From contig NZ_KB891587.1 in assembly GCF_000373485.1 (NCBI RefSeq), positions 122,086 to 186,085 on the forward strand: 64,000 nt of DNA. The letters are read 5' to 3'. The notes under the pieces were generated by a model. It had not been told where the DNA came from. It was given only the letters and a program-made list of their open reading frames with translations, and searched no databases. Position 1 is the stretch's first letter. Each line of letters starts with the position of its first letter. Shown piece after piece: positions 36,184-46,550 of this stretch. The position numbers and the translations under genes are program-made. This DNA is from Dasania marina DSM 21967 (GTDB lineage Bacteria > Pseudomonadota > Gammaproteobacteria > Pseudomonadales > Dasaniaceae).

Positions 36184-36212
36184 AGATCCAAAGTTCAACT
36201 CACTTGGGTCCA
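36184..36212. promoter_or_regulatory. Direct repeat, candidate MocR box upstream of the TonB-dependent receptor
   Basis: AGATCCA (36184-36190) and GGGTCCA (36206-36212), starting exactly 22 bp apart on the same strand. The spacer holds CAACTCACTTGG, also present downstream of the MocR-like gene at 28657-28668. Two helical turns between half-sites is typical of MocR-family direct-repeat operators. Confidence 0.5.
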
Positions 36213-36361
36213 ATCTCATGCACCAACACCAACCTCAACTATCATAGAACCAATATAGAAAAACCAACAAAATCATATAGCTATCAAGATATACAATTTA
36301 CATTATTATTAAAATTACGCGCCTTGCCAGCGACTAAGTCATCGACACTAGCCTTCAAAAA

Positions 36362-36381
36362 AGGGCGCCCTAAGACGCCCT
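36362..36381 (-). terminator. Rho-independent terminator after the nitrilase-like gene
   Basis: AGGGCG (36362-36367) and CGCCCT (36376-36381) form the stem; on the minus strand it is followed by a T6 tract. It lies 36 bp past the stop codon. Confidence 0.82.
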
Positions 36382-36416
36382 CACAGTAAACCGCTAGTAT
36401 TAATGACCCGAACAGT

Positions 36417-37265
36417 TCAACTTTCCGGCTTTTTTAACTCGCCTAGCTCATTTAATATATTGCACTTAAAGTCTTTATCGGCATATTGTGGAAACTGAAC
36501 CACACTGTCCCTAAAACTTTTAAGCGGTTGGGTTAAACCATGCCAACCATTTTTACGCACATGCCGAACATACTCTAGGTCAAGATCCATAACTATGACC
36601 TCTCTCGTACTAGTCGCTTGATGTATAACTTCACCACCAGGGCCGGCTACTATAGAGCCTCCCCAACCGATCTTACCTGCGACATTAATGTCCACAAAAT
36701 AACACTGGTTAGATGCCGCGTTAGTTCTAGCAATTGATAGCTCAATGTCTCTATCCACGGTATTAGTCATTGTTGCGTGCAGTATTACTTCGGCCCCCAT
36801 ACACGCCAATGTTCGCGTTGTTTCGGGAAACCACATATCGTAACAAATACTAACACCAAACCTGCCTACCTCGGGAACATCGAAAACAACAAATTCATCA
36901 CCCGGCGTCACCCCCGCTTCATAAGGGAAAAACGGGAACATCTTACGATAACGCGCAATAACTTCACCCTCAGGATTTATTACGGGCGTAGTATTATAAA
37001 TTTTACCGTCCTTACGCTCAAAAATAGACCCAGGTAATATCCATACTCCCAGTTCTTTAGCCAACTCACAAAATGCATCCTCTTCAGGGCCCGGTAATTC
37101 AACAGCATTCTCCAGAGCAGGCCCAAAAACACCTAACTCGCCCATCATAATCATCTTTACAAATGGAAATCTAGACTTGGTTTTTCTCATCTCATCCATA
37201 ACCAAATCCATGTTATTTTTTGCTTCCAGCTCTAGCTGCAAACCCGCAACCATAAACCTAGACAT
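36417..37265 (-). CDS. Nitrilase-superfamily carbon-nitrogen hydrolase
   Basis: 282 residues from ATG at 37265, chosen because GAGG lies 6 bases upstream; ATG at 37277 is the outer alternative. The catalytic triad is clear: Glu43 in MMGELGVFG, Lys108 in ARYRKMFPF and Cys141 in VSICYDMWFPE. Members hydrolyse amides, carbamoyl groups or nitriles. No signal peptide is present, so it is cytoplasmic. It is divergent from the lipoprotein hydrolase at 37518 and shares a 22-bp direct repeat with it. Which branch (amidase, N-carbamoyl hydrolase, Nit-like) is not settled by the sequence. Confidence 0.88.
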   Translation of the reverse strand: MSRFMVAGLQLELEAKNNMDLVMDEMRKTKSRFPFVKMIMMGELGVFGPALENAVELPGPEEDAFCELAKELGVWILPGSIFERKDGKIYNTTPVINPEGEVIARYRKMFPFFPYEAGVTPGDEFVVFDVPEVGRFGVSICYDMWFPETTRTLACMGAEVILHATMTNTVDRDIELSIARTNAASNQCYFVDINVAGKIGWGGSIVAGPGGEVIHQATSTREVIVMDLDLEYVRHVRKNGWHGLTQPLKSFRDSVVQFPQYADKDFKCNILNELGELKKPES

Positions 37266-37374
37266 AGACCACCTCATTTTTCACAACAAAAGAAAGACTT
37301 AAAAATAACACCGCCAAAAACGGGCAATGCAACCACAGTCGCACACACAATACATAAGCCTACAAATCAAAAGT

Positions 37375-37403
37375 AGGTCCAGTTAACGATACAGATAGAC
37401 CCA
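37375..37403. promoter_or_regulatory. Direct repeat, candidate MocR box in the nitrilase / hydrolase divergent promoter
   Basis: AGGTCCA (37375-37381) and AGACCCA (37397-37403) start 22 bp apart in the 252-bp divergent spacer, about 110-140 bp from each start codon. A further TGGACTT lies at about 37413-37419 on the same strand. The arrangement matches the sites at 31685 and 36184. Confidence 0.5.
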
Positions 37404-37517
37404 AAATTTATGTGGACTTGACTTGATAAGCCCTTTTAAAATCAATACTTGATTATGCAAAATAAAAACCATTATTCGAGCAGACAACACGCCCTATAGA
37501 AGTCAAGGACAAAAACA

Positions 37518-39383
37518 ATGATTAAAAAAGTACTGCTTGCCGGCCTACTAATCACAACATCAGCCTGCGCCTATAATCACAAGCTTATTAACATGGACGT
37601 TATGGAAAATAATAGTGGCCGAATTACCGCAATAACTAACGAGCTAAACAGCTCTAATCAACAAGGTTTTATTTATGGTAGTTTTAGCGGATCTGGAAAT
37701 ACGGATAGAAAAGCACTAAGCCATGACTTTTTATTAAGCTCTGACAGGCTAACATTAATGGATTACAGCCACTACAGCATTCCTAAAGCGGCAGCTAACC
37801 CAACTAATAATTTTCAAGGAAGGCTAAGCTTGCACGGCGAAAATAAAAACGGCAAAGCTATAGAGGTCAGCAAGTTTAATAATAAGCAATATTACCGCAA
37901 CGCCAATCACCTCCCCGAATTCGACTTTGAGTTTATTCAACATGGCACTCACTTAATACCCATACAGCGCGGCTTAATCGCCAGCTCACACGGTAATTCT
38001 GAATACATACTCGAACCAGGCCGCGTTTGGAATGAAGCAGGTGACTTAGGCTATTCACGGGCCGCCCTGCCCTTCTCCCTACAAGAAACTAACGCTAACT
38101 GCACATGGAACGGCGTTCTGACATTTTTATTTAAAGATGATGGCAGCATCTCAAATGCTGCTTATCAATTCGCAGGGGAAACCTGTTTTTATATGAAACT
38201 CAACTTACGGGGCAAACTCGAGGCCTCTTATACGCCGCACCTTATTAAAAAGCGCGCAGAGACTATAGCCAAATACGAGCAGGAAGTTGCCAACAGGATA
38301 CCCACGCAACCCATCAAAAATCTAATAAATAGTTATCCTCAGGTGCAACTAAAATCCTACAATAGCCAAGCAGGAATAGGCGCCGACGCTGATGAAATAT
38401 CCATTTATGGTGTGCTTTATAAAGGCATACACTATGTAGGAGACTGTAAAACACGTTTTGGCCTCTATCCGTTTTGCGAAGTTTTGAATGTGCCATCTTA
38501 CTCTACGGCAAAATCGGTTGCTGGCGGCTATGGCCTTATGCGATTGGAAAAGCTATATCCCGGTAGTAAAAATTTACTTATTTCAGACTATGTCCCTGAG
38601 TGCTCTGGCGACAAATGGCAAGGCGTCACCTTTAAAAACGCATTAGACATGTCTACAGGAAATTATATTTCTACCCAGCTAGGGGAAGATGAAGCCCTAA
38701 AATACAAGTTAAATAACTTCTTCGAAGCCAGTACCCATAAACAGCTTATCGACTTTGCCTGTGGGCATTTTCCACACAAAAGTAAGCCGGGAGAAGTCTT
38801 CAGCTATCACACTTCCGACACCTACGTACTTGGCCGCGCAATGCACAATTTTTATCAACAAAAAACAAACTCCAGCAAGGATTTCTATAACGACATTATT
38901 GTTGACGGTATCTGGAAGCCCTTGAATCTAAGCCCAACCACCTATACCTCGAAGCGCAGCTACGATGAAAGCGCACAAATTTTTACCGGCTATGGACTCA
39001 CCTTTGTGCGTGATGACATCCCCAAGCTCGCCCAGCTATTAGCCAACAAAGGAAGCATTGCGGGTAAGCGCTTATTAGATGCCGAAATGATAACAAACAC
39101 CCTCCATTTACCACCGACTGCAGGACTGGATATTTTAAACGCTGAAGACAGTGCCTGGCGCTACAACAATGGTTTTTGGTATGAAGACCTTGCCTATACC
39201 GACACCTTAGACTGCACTAAGGGCAGCTGGGTGCCTTATATGGCTGGCTATGGCGGCATAACTATTGCCGCCCTGCCCAATGGTATGATTTATTATCATT
39301 TCGGCGATGCCAACCACAAACAAACTGGCTGGATTAATGCCGCGATGGAGCTCAATAAGATATCGCCTCTCTGCCAACATTAA
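37518..39383 (+). CDS. SxxK serine hydrolase (beta-lactamase-like), probable lipoprotein
   Basis: 621 residues. The N-terminus [17 protein letters not shown] is a short signal with a possible lipobox (Cys17), although -3 is Thr rather than Leu. Residues about 45-620 match the core of the 842-residue protein at 29002. A shared module of about 280 residues ([39 protein letters not shown]) precedes the hydrolase domain with Ser329-T-A-Lys332 and Tyr430 in SYHTSDTY. It lacks the ASH-type domain. It is probably anchored in the periplasm or outer membrane and hydrolyses the same class of substrate. It is divergent from the nitrilase-like gene and followed by uvrA after 138 bp. Confidence 0.8.
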   Translation: MIKKVLLAGLLITTSACAYNHKLINMDVMENNSGRITAITNELNSSNQQGFIYGSFSGSGNTDRKALSHDFLLSSDRLTLMDYSHYSIPKAAANPTNNFQGRLSLHGENKNGKAIEVSKFNNKQYYRNANHLPEFDFEFIQHGTHLIPIQRGLIASSHGNSEYILEPGRVWNEAGDLGYSRAALPFSLQETNANCTWNGVLTFLFKDDGSISNAAYQFAGETCFYMKLNLRGKLEASYTPHLIKKRAETIAKYEQEVANRIPTQPIKNLINSYPQVQLKSYNSQAGIGADADEISIYGVLYKGIHYVGDCKTRFGLYPFCEVLNVPSYSTAKSVAGGYGLMRLEKLYPGSKNLLISDYVPECSGDKWQGVTFKNALDMSTGNYISTQLGEDEALKYKLNNFFEASTHKQLIDFACGHFPHKSKPGEVFSYHTSDTYVLGRAMHNFYQQKTNSSKDFYNDIIVDGIWKPLNLSPTTYTSKRSYDESAQIFTGYGLTFVRDDIPKLAQLLANKGSIAGKRLLDAEMITNTLHLPPTAGLDILNAEDSAWRYNNGFWYEDLAYTDTLDCTKGSWVPYMAGYGGITIAALPNGMIYYHFGDANHKQTGWINAAMELNKISPLCQH

Positions 39384-39521
39384 GACGCCAAATCGCGCCC
39401 CCTCACGCTTATCCATGGCCAAACCGCAAGCTGCACTACCGCCAAATTAACAGCCCGCAAACTTTGCTTACTGTGCGTACAAAGATTTATACTAGTGCGT
39501 TTTGCATTGCGGTAATTTTCT

Positions 39522-42344
39522 ATGGATACAATCTTGGTCAGGGGCGCACGTACCCACAACCTAAAAAACATCGACCTCGATATCCCCCGAGATAAATTAG
39601 TGGTCATTACCGGGCTTTCAGGTTCCGGTAAGTCCTCTTTAGCCTTTGACACCCTTTACGCTGAAGGCCAGCGCCGCTATGTGGAATCACTGTCTACCTA
39701 TGCGCGGCAATTCCTATCGATGATGGAAAAGCCCGATATGGATCATATCGAAGGCTTGTCCCCCGCTATTTCCATAGAGCAAAAATCTACCTCCCATAAC
39801 CCCCGCTCCACCGTGGGTACCATTACCGAAATATATGACTACCTGCGCCTACTCTATGCCCGCGTAGGTGAGCCGCGCTGCCCCGAACACGGCCAGCCGT
39901 TAGAGGCACAAACTATTAGCCAAATGGTGGACTCGGTGCTGGCCCTGCCCGAGGGCAGCAAGGTAATGCTACTAGCGCCCACCGTACGCGAGCGCAAGGG
40001 TGAGCACTTACATGTATTTGATCAACTGCGCGCTAGCGGCTTTGTCCGTGCCCGTATTAACGGCATAGTTTGCGACTTAGACGATACTCCCGATCTGGAT
40101 AAAAAGAAAAAACACACCATAGAGGTGGTAGTAGATCGCTTAAAAATACGCGACGACCTGCAAACTCGCTTAGCGGAATCCTTCGAGACAGCCCTAGAAC
40201 TCACCGGTGGTATCGCTGTGATTAACTTTATGGATGGCGAGCGCGAAGACTTAGTGTTCTCCTCACTCTTTGCCTGCCCCGAGTGCGGCTACAGCATTAC
40301 TGAGTTAGAACCTAAGCTGTTCTCCTTTAACAGCCCAGCCGGCGCCTGTGGCGGCTGTGATGGCCTAGGCATTAAGCAGTACTTTGACCAATCCCGGGTA
40401 GTGCAACACCCCGAAGCCAGTTTGGCCGAAGGGGCCATACGTGGCTGGGACAGACGCAGCGTCTATTATTTCCACATGCTCAAGTCCATCGCCGAGCATT
40501 ACGACTTTGCCATAGAAACACCTTTTGAGCAGCTACCTAAGTCCACCCAAAAGGTCATCCTGCAGGGCTCGGGCGATGAAGAAATCAACTTCAACTACGC
40601 CAACGACCGCGGTGACATCTTTCAGCGCAAACATAGCTTTGAAGGCGTCATCCCCAATATGGAGCGCCGCTACCGTGATACCGAATCACAAATGGTGCGC
40701 GAAGACCTTAGCAAATACCTCAGCACCCAAGCTTGTTCGGACTGCGGCGGCGCTAGACTTAAACACGAAGCTCGCCATGTGTTTATCGATAACCGCACCT
40801 TGCCCAGCATTACTCAAATGCCCATAGGTGAAGCGCTGGATTACTTCCACGGCTTAGAGTTTGCCGGCGGTAAAGCGAAGGTCGCCAGTAAAATACTGAA
40901 AGAACTTAAAGACCGGCTACAGTTTTTAGTGGATGTGGGGCTCAATTACCTGTCCCTTAGCCGCAGCGCCGACACTCTCTCAGGGGGCGAAGCCCAACGC
41001 ATACGACTGGCCAGCCAAATCGGCGCAGGCCTAGTAGGCGTGATGTATATTCTTGATGAGCCCTCTATAGGGCTACATCAGCGCGATAATGAGCGCTTAC
41101 TTCGAACGCTTAACCATCTGCGCGACATAGGTAATACTGTGATCGTGGTAGAGCATGATGAGGACGCCATACGCAGCGCCGACCACATTATAGACATAGG
41201 CCCCGGTGCCGGCGTACATGGCGGTGAAGTCATCGCCCAGGGCAGCTATCAGGACATCATTGATAATAAGCGCTCACTTACCGGCCAATACCTATCAGGT
41301 GCGCTCTGCATAGCCGTACCTAAAAAACGCCACACCAACAATCCCAAACAACAGATTGAGGTGCTCAAGGCCTCTGGTAACAATCTACAAAATGTCGATT
41401 TAAGCATACCCATAGGCTTGATGACCTGCGTGACTGGCGTTTCCGGCTCGGGCAAATCTACGCTGATTAACGGCACACTACACCCGCTTGCGGCTACCGC
41501 GCTCAATGGCGCCACCACCCTCACCGCAGCCCCTCATAAGGCCATTAAGGGCTTGGATTTGGTGGATAAGTGTATAGACATCGACCAAAGCCCGATCGGC
41601 CGCACGCCGCGCTCTAATCCAGCCACTTACACCGGAATATTCACGGCGGTAAGAGACTTGTTCGCCGGCACCCAAGAAGCGCGCTCGCGTGGCTACAAGC
41701 CAGGCCGCTTCAGCTTTAATGTTAAAGGTGGCCGCTGTGAAGCCTGCCAAGGCGATGGTGTCACCAAGGTAGAAATGCACTTTTTACCCGATGTGTATGT
41801 GCCCTGCGATATCTGCAAGAGCAAGCGCTATAACCGTGAAACCTTAGAGGTGCGCTACAAAGGCAAGAACATACACGAAGTCTTAGATATGACGGTAGAA
41901 GATGCCTGTGGCTTTTTTGAGAACATCCCCGCCATCCATAAAAAGCTACAAACCCTTATTGATGTAGGTTTGTCTTACATACGCTTGGGCCAATCCGCCA
42001 CTACCTTATCAGGCGGTGAAGCACAGCGGGTAAAACTCTCTAAAGAGCTATCCAAGCGCGACACCGGCAAAACCTTATACATATTGGATGAACCTACCAC
42101 CGGCTTGCACTTTCACGATATACAGCAATTGCTCAATGTACTACACAGGCTGCGCGACCACGGCAATACTATCGTGGTAATAGAGCACAACCTCGATGTG
42201 ATAAAAACCGCTGACTGGGTTATAGACCTAGGCCCCGAAGGCGGTAGCGGCGGCGGCCAAATTATTGCCACCGGCACACCAGAACAGGTAGCGGCTAACA
42301 CTGACTCGCATACTGGGCGCTTTTTAAAACCCTTACTTGATTAA
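39522..42344 (+). CDS. uvrA: Excinuclease ABC subunit A
   Basis: 940 residues, the same length as E. coli UvrA. Two ABC modules are seen: Walker [15 protein letters not shown] near residue 31 and [14 protein letters not shown] near 642, with [10 protein letters not shown] signatures and [10 protein letters not shown] and [10 protein letters not shown] Walker B regions. Zinc-finger cysteines are in CPECGY and CEACQGDG. It recognises DNA lesions with UvrB in nucleotide excision repair. No convincing LexA box was seen in the 138-bp upstream gap. Confidence 0.98.
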   Translation: MDTILVRGARTHNLKNIDLDIPRDKLVVITGLSGSGKSSLAFDTLYAEGQRRYVESLSTYARQFLSMMEKPDMDHIEGLSPAISIEQKSTSHNPRSTVGTITEIYDYLRLLYARVGEPRCPEHGQPLEAQTISQMVDSVLALPEGSKVMLLAPTVRERKGEHLHVFDQLRASGFVRARINGIVCDLDDTPDLDKKKKHTIEVVVDRLKIRDDLQTRLAESFETALELTGGIAVINFMDGEREDLVFSSLFACPECGYSITELEPKLFSFNSPAGACGGCDGLGIKQYFDQSRVVQHPEASLAEGAIRGWDRRSVYYFHMLKSIAEHYDFAIETPFEQLPKSTQKVILQGSGDEEINFNYANDRGDIFQRKHSFEGVIPNMERRYRDTESQMVREDLSKYLSTQACSDCGGARLKHEARHVFIDNRTLPSITQMPIGEALDYFHGLEFAGGKAKVASKILKELKDRLQFLVDVGLNYLSLSRSADTLSGGEAQRIRLASQIGAGLVGVMYILDEPSIGLHQRDNERLLRTLNHLRDIGNTVIVVEHDEDAIRSADHIIDIGPGAGVHGGEVIAQGSYQDIIDNKRSLTGQYLSGALCIAVPKKRHTNNPKQQIEVLKASGNNLQNVDLSIPIGLMTCVTGVSGSGKSTLINGTLHPLAATALNGATTLTAAPHKAIKGLDLVDKCIDIDQSPIGRTPRSNPATYTGIFTAVRDLFAGTQEARSRGYKPGRFSFNVKGGRCEACQGDGVTKVEMHFLPDVYVPCDICKSKRYNRETLEVRYKGKNIHEVLDMTVEDACGFFENIPAIHKKLQTLIDVGLSYIRLGQSATTLSGGEAQRVKLSKELSKRDTGKTLYILDEPTTGLHFHDIQQLLNVLHRLRDHGNTIVVIEHNLDVIKTADWVIDLGPEGGSGGGQIIATGTPEQVAANTDSHTGRFLKPLLD

Positions 42345-42430
42345 GCGCAAACTTTTTTAAACCCTGTTTAGTACTTTATCTTCTATACTTGATCGGAAGC
42401 ATAACAATAGCCCAACCCTCGGAGCAGACC

Positions 42431-43312
42431 ATGAAGGAACTACTCGTTATTGCCGACCCCCAGGGCGGCAAAAACACAGCCCTAATTAGGGCGCTAGCTA
42501 TACAACAAACAACCGCCGCCAAAATCACCGTATTTGGGTTTTGTTTTGCGGACATACACAATCTAGCCGGCACGCCTTACGCCAACCTTAGCCGTAACGC
42601 GCTGCAAAAAAAATTACTACAGCAACGCAAAGAACAAGTAGAGAAAACCCTAAAAGAGTTAAAGGCGCCCAGCAAAAACATCAAAGTAGAAACGCTGTGG
42701 TGTAAACATATCGCCAGCGCAATTGTTGCCCACTGCCAACAGCAGCCCATAGACCTGGTGATAAAAACCGGCAATAAAACCGGCCATCGCCTATACACCT
42801 CCACCGATTGGCAGCTACTGCGGGAGTGCCCAGCACCGGTAATGATTACTGCCAGCAAAAGCTGGAAGAAAAAGCCCACGGTTATTGCCGCCGTTGACCT
42901 AGCTACAGCAACCGCCAGCAAGAGCAAGCTCAATCACTTGGTTATGCAGCAAGCCAAACAACTGGCTGCCGCCACTGGCGCAAAAGTACAAGCCTGCTTT
43001 GTTATCACCGTGCCTCAGGCCTTAGTGGATATGGATATCGTTGATGCCAGTGTTTACGTTAAAAACAAGAAGCAGAAGCTACAGCAAGTCATTGCCGATT
43101 TTTGTGCGCAACATGAACTAAGCAAAGAGCAATTCATTGTTCGACAAGGCAAGCCGGAGAAAATTATCCCCAGCTTAGCCAGCAAACTCAAAGCTGAAGC
43201 GGTAGTCATAGGCACCGTGGGCCGCAAAGGCGTGAAGGGTAAACTGCTGGGCAATACCGTTGAAGCGATACTGCAAAACTTATACACCGATGTAATCGCC
43301 GTAAAACCCTAA
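42431..43312 (+). CDS. Tandem universal stress protein
   Basis: 293 residues from ATG at 42431 (GGAG 7 bases upstream); the open frame extends to 42389 without conserved sequence. Two UspA-like domains of about 140 residues are visible. The second ends with RQGKPEKIIPSLASKLKAEAVVIGTVGRKGVKGKLLGNTVEAILQ in pattern, the G-2x-G-9x-G(S/T) nucleotide-binding motif read here at residues about 253-272. It is similar to the UspE type. It lies between uvrA and the rplQ operon, which it faces, with a shared terminator. Role in stress survival is inferred from the family. Confidence 0.85.
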   Translation: MKELLVIADPQGGKNTALIRALAIQQTTAAKITVFGFCFADIHNLAGTPYANLSRNALQKKLLQQRKEQVEKTLKELKAPSKNIKVETLWCKHIASAIVAHCQQQPIDLVIKTGNKTGHRLYTSTDWQLLRECPAPVMITASKSWKKKPTVIAAVDLATATASKSKLNHLVMQQAKQLAAATGAKVQACFVITVPQALVDMDIVDASVYVKNKKQKLQQVIADFCAQHELSKEQFIVRQGKPEKIIPSLASKLKAEAVVIGTVGRKGVKGKLLGNTVEAILQNLYTDVIAVKP

Positions 43313-43344
43313 GGCAATATAGCCCCTGCCTAAACGCCAGACAC

Positions 43345-43373
43345 AAAAAAGCCGAGCTAAGCTCGGCTTTTTT
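43345..43373. terminator. Bidirectional terminator, usp / rplQ
   Basis: AAAAAAGCCGAG and CTCGGCTTTTTT pair around CTAAG, with a T7 run. It closes both the Usp gene and the long minus-strand ribosomal protein region. Confidence 0.95.
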
Positions 43374-43388
43374 TATGAAGACTAAACC

Positions 43389-43775
43389 TTAATCTTCACT
43401 ACCTTCGGCTTCAACCTGAGGGCGATCTATTAGCTCTACATAAGCCATAGGTGCTTTATCACCGGTACGGTAACCGCATTTTAAAATACGGATGTAGCCG
43501 CCTGGACGCTCTTTAAAGCGAGGCCCTAGATCGGTGAATAACTTGCCAACAGTTGCTTTGCTACGAGTTCTATCGAAAGCTAGGCGACGGTTAGCAAGGC
43601 TGTCTTCTTTACCCAATGTAATAAGAGGCTCAGCATAACCACGGAGCTCTTTAGCTTTAGGCAAAGTTGTTTTAATCAACTCGTGCTCAACCAAAGAGTT
43701 AACCATGTTGCGGAACATCGCTTTACGATGCGAGCTATTACGGTTTAACTGACGGCCACTATGACGATGACGCAT
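43389..43775 (-). CDS. rplQ: 50S ribosomal protein L17
   Basis: 128 residues (E. coli 127), starting [20 protein letters not shown], the family signature. L17 binds 23S rRNA near the exit of the peptide tunnel. The C-terminal extension is acidic (VEAEGSED). It is the last gene of the alpha operon, 97 bp after rpoA, and the shared terminator lies 16 bp beyond its stop. Confidence 0.98.
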   Translation of the reverse strand: MRHRHSGRQLNRNSSHRKAMFRNMVNSLVEHELIKTTLPKAKELRGYAEPLITLGKEDSLANRRLAFDRTRSKATVGKLFTDLGPRFKERPGGYIRILKCGYRTGDKAPMAYVELIDRPQVEAEGSED

Positions 43776-43872
43776 GGCTATATTTCCTTACCTTTTCTTT
43801 GCGATGACAGTGTTGCTATCACAGCAATAAATAACGCTTATGGACGCCGATAATCGGCCCCGGCTTATAACA

Positions 43873-44877
43873 TTAAGATGCTAGAACTTTATCGTCGTTC
43901 TTTAAGCTGGCAGGTGGCCAGTTGTCTAGGCGTAAGCCCAAAGACAAACCACGTGACGCTAATACATCTTTTATTTCTGTTAGTGATTTCTTACCTAGGT
44001 TAGGAGTCTTTAACAACTCAACCTCAGTACGCTGTACCAAATCACCAATGTAGTAAATATTTTCAGCTTTCAAGCAGTTAGCCGAGCGTACTGTTAATTC
44101 AAGATCATCAACTGGACGCAGTAAAATAGGATCAACTTGATCTTCTTCCTCAACAGGCTCAACTTCTTTTTCGCTTTCAAGATCAACAAACACCGATAAT
44201 TGCTGCTGAAGAATAGTCGCTGCACGACGTATGGCTTCTTCAGGATCGATAGTGCCGTTAGTCTCGAGATCTAATACCAACTTATCTAAGTCAGTACGTT
44301 GCTCAACACGGGCGCTTTCAACCACATAAGCTACACGGTGAACTGGGCTATAAGAAGCATCCAGTTGCAGGCGGCCTATGGTGCGGGTTTCATCGTCTTC
44401 TGTCTGCCTAGCGCCAACAGGAACATAACCACGGCCACGGCCGACAGTCAGTTTCATGTTAATTTCGCCAGAATCATTTAGATGAGCAATAACATGACCA
44501 GGGTTTTTGATCTCTATATCATGATCAACCTGGATGTCAGCCGCAGTTACTACACCGGGGCCTTTCTTGCTTAAACTCAGAACGGCTTCATCTTTACCGT
44601 TCATCACTATCGAGACGCCTTTGAGATTTAATAGAATCTCAATAACATCTTCTTTAACGCCTTCGATTGCACTGTACTCGTGCAAAACACCGTCGATTTC
44701 TGCTTCAATAATGGCGCAGCCAGGCATTGAAGACAATAAGATACGACGTAAAGCATTACCTAGAGTGTGGCCGAAGCCACGCTCTAAGGGCTCTAATGTA
44801 ACTTTTGCGCGCGTAGAATCAGTTTCTTCAACTTCAATAACACGCGGCGTTAAAAATTCGTTCACTGCACTTTGCAT
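43873..44877 (-). CDS. rpoA: RNA polymerase subunit alpha
   Basis: 334 residues (E. coli 329). The N-terminal dimerisation domain holds [20 protein letters not shown]. The C-terminal domain contains [14 protein letters not shown], including the Arg that contacts UP-element DNA, and [14 protein letters not shown]. An acidic linker of about 15 residues ([15 protein letters not shown]) separates them and is a little longer than in E. coli. It lies between rpsD (53-bp gap) and rplQ. Confidence 0.98.
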   Translation of the reverse strand: MQSAVNEFLTPRVIEVEETDSTRAKVTLEPLERGFGHTLGNALRRILLSSMPGCAIIEAEIDGVLHEYSAIEGVKEDVIEILLNLKGVSIVMNGKDEAVLSLSKKGPGVVTAADIQVDHDIEIKNPGHVIAHLNDSGEINMKLTVGRGRGYVPVGARQTEDDETRTIGRLQLDASYSPVHRVAYVVESARVEQRTDLDKLVLDLETNGTIDPEEAIRRAATILQQQLSVFVDLESEKEVEPVEEEDQVDPILLRPVDDLELTVRSANCLKAENIYYIGDLVQRTEVELLKTPNLGKKSLTEIKDVLASRGLSLGLRLDNWPPASLKNDDKVLAS

Positions 44878-44930
44878 ATAGGCACCTGTGTAGTAGTCGT
44901 CTCTAGTTTATCGTTGTTATTCGTACTGAA

Positions 44931-45551
44931 TTACTTCGAGTACAATTCGACGATCAAGTTTTCATTAATTTCAGAAGGCAAGTCAGCGCGATCTGGCTGT
45001 GACTTGTAAGTACCTTCCATACTACCTTCATTAACATCAATCCACTCAGCGTCAGCACGCTGTGCAGATAGCGCTAAAGCCTGCTTAATACGTAATTGAG
45101 TCTTAGACTTCTCACGTACAGAAACTTTATCGCCTGCTTTAACTTGATAAGAGGCAATGTTTACCACTTGGTCATTTACCAAAATCGACTTGTGCGCAAC
45201 CAATTGACGAGATTCGGCACGCGTTGAGCCAAAGCCCATACGGTAAACAACATTATCTAAACGACTCTCTAAAAGACGTAACAAGTTTTCACCTGTAGCA
45301 CCTTTAAGACGCGCAGCTTCTTTATAGTAGCCACGGAATTGCTTTTCGAGTACACCATAGATACGACGAACTTTTTGTTTTTCACGTAGCTGAACACCGT
45401 AGTCAGATAGACGACCACGACGGGCACCGTGCATACCGGGTGCTGTTTCAGCTTTACATTTTGAGTCCAATGGACGGACGCCGCTCTTCAAGAACAGATC
45501 CGTGCCTTCTCTTCTGGACAGTTTACAAGTTGGGCCTATATATCTAGCCAT
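44931..45551 (-). CDS. rpsD: 30S ribosomal protein S4
   Basis: 206 residues, equal to E. coli S4. It has [20 protein letters not shown] and an S4 RNA-binding domain ([32 protein letters not shown]). It nucleates 30S assembly and, in enteric bacteria, represses the alpha operon at the rpsM leader. Two cysteines in the N-terminal 35 residues (Cys9, Cys32) are the remnants of, or an incomplete, zinc site. Confidence 0.98.
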   Translation of the reverse strand: MARYIGPTCKLSRREGTDLFLKSGVRPLDSKCKAETAPGMHGARRGRLSDYGVQLREKQKVRRIYGVLEKQFRGYYKEAARLKGATGENLLRLLESRLDNVVYRMGFGSTRAESRQLVAHKSILVNDQVVNIASYQVKAGDKVSVREKSKTQLRIKQALALSAQRADAEWIDVNEGSMEGTYKSQPDRADLPSEINENLIVELYSK

Positions 45552-45578
45552 GTTTGCATTCCTGATCTTAAATTAAAG

Positions 45579-45971
45579 TTAAACGCGACGTTTCTTAGGA
45601 GGACGACAGCCGTTATGGGGAATTGGCGTCACATCGTTGATTGCGCCAATTTTGTAACCGCAGTTGTTCAATGCACGAACTGCAGATTCGCGACCAGGAC
45701 CAGGCCCCTTAACTTCTACGTCAAGGTTTTTCAAACCGTAATCTAGGGCGGCGGTACCGGCACGTTCAGCAGCAACCTGAGCAGCGAACGGGGTACTTTT
45801 ACGAGAGCCACGGAAACCAGATCCACCAGCGGTAGCCCATGATAAGGCATTACCTTGACGATCGGTTATAGTAACTATGGTGTTGTTGAAAGATGCATGA
45901 ATGTGCGCGATGCCATCCACTACAGTCTTTTTGACCTTTTTACGGGTCTGCTTTGCACTAGGCTTAGCCAT
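45579..45971 (-). CDS. rpsK: 30S ribosomal protein S11
   Basis: 130 residues (E. coli 129). Signature blocks are [40 protein letters not shown] and the basic tail RPPKKRRV. S11 forms part of the 30S platform that contacts the mRNA at the exit site. It is 27 bp upstream of rpsD and 81 bp after rpsM. Confidence 0.98.
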   Translation of the reverse strand: MAKPSAKQTRKKVKKTVVDGIAHIHASFNNTIVTITDRQGNALSWATAGGSGFRGSRKSTPFAAQVAAERAGTAALDYGLKNLDVEVKGPGPGRESAVRALNNCGYKIGAINDVTPIPHNGCRPPKKRRV

Positions 45972-46052
45972 GTTTAATTCCTACTCTAATATCGACACTA
46001 CACTTATAAATACCATTAGTGTGTAGCTACACTAGGGTTACTGTCTACGTAC

Positions 46053-46409
46053 TTACTTGCGTATAGGCTTACGAGGGCCTTTACGAGTACGAGCGTTGGT
46101 TTTTGTGCGTTGACCGCGTAGAGGCAAGCTCTTACGGTGACGCAAACCACGATAGCAACCAAGATCAAGCAAACGCTTAATGTTCATTGACACAGAACGA
46201 CGAAGATCACCTTCTACGGCTAACTTCGCAACTTCAGTACGCAAAACGTCGAGTTCAGCTTCTGACAGCGAACCGATTTTTGAGTCTTCAGCAACACCAG
46301 TGGTGGCGCACAGCTGTCTAGCAGTTGTACGGCCTACACCGAATATGTAAGTCAATGAAATCACGGCATGTTTGTGATCTGGTATATTGACACCAGCAAT
46401 ACGAGCCAT
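46053..46409 (-). CDS. rpsM: 30S ribosomal protein S13
   Basis: 118 residues, equal to E. coli. The start [19 protein letters not shown] is at 46409; the frame extends 12 codons further into the leader but this is not part of the protein. The basic tail [18 protein letters not shown] contacts tRNA and the 50S bridge. It is the first gene of the alpha operon, with a candidate promoter about 70 bp upstream. Confidence 0.98.
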   Translation of the reverse strand: MARIAGVNIPDHKHAVISLTYIFGVGRTTARQLCATTGVAEDSKIGSLSEAELDVLRTEVAKLAVEGDLRRSVSMNIKRLLDLGCYRGLRHRKSLPLRGQRTKTNARTRKGPRKPIRK

Positions 46410-46476
46410 CCAATTTACTCCACAAAATCTAATATTTACCTGCACGCACGTTAACCACCTGCGCGAAAGGCGCGAC

Positions 46477-46505
46477 AGTCTAGCGTCAGACTAATCAAAA
46501 ATCAA
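46477..46505 (-). promoter_or_regulatory. Candidate promoter of the alpha operon (rpsM)
   Basis: Read on the minus strand: TTGATT (46505-46500), 17-bp spacer, TAGACT (46482-46477), followed by the GC-rich GTCGCGCC. It lies between rpmJ and rpsM, 68 bp before the rpsM start. It matches the layout of the promoters at 57434 and 62247. Confidence 0.55.
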
Positions 46506-46550
46506 GCTATTCCTAAGAATGCCTGAAATGAACCAACTTGTTGCTACTGT

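Larger units (their letters stand above)
36105..36416. other. 312-bp gap between receptor and nitrilase genes
   Basis: Holds the receptor promoter and direct repeats (36184-36212) and the nitrilase terminator (36362-36381). The central part (about 36220-36340) is AT-rich and shows nothing I can name. Confidence 0.5.

Noticed and set aside
39470-39490. Possible LexA box (CTGT near 39472) upstream of uvrA
   Set aside because: The second half-site ACAG is not at the required spacing; only half of the palindrome is present.
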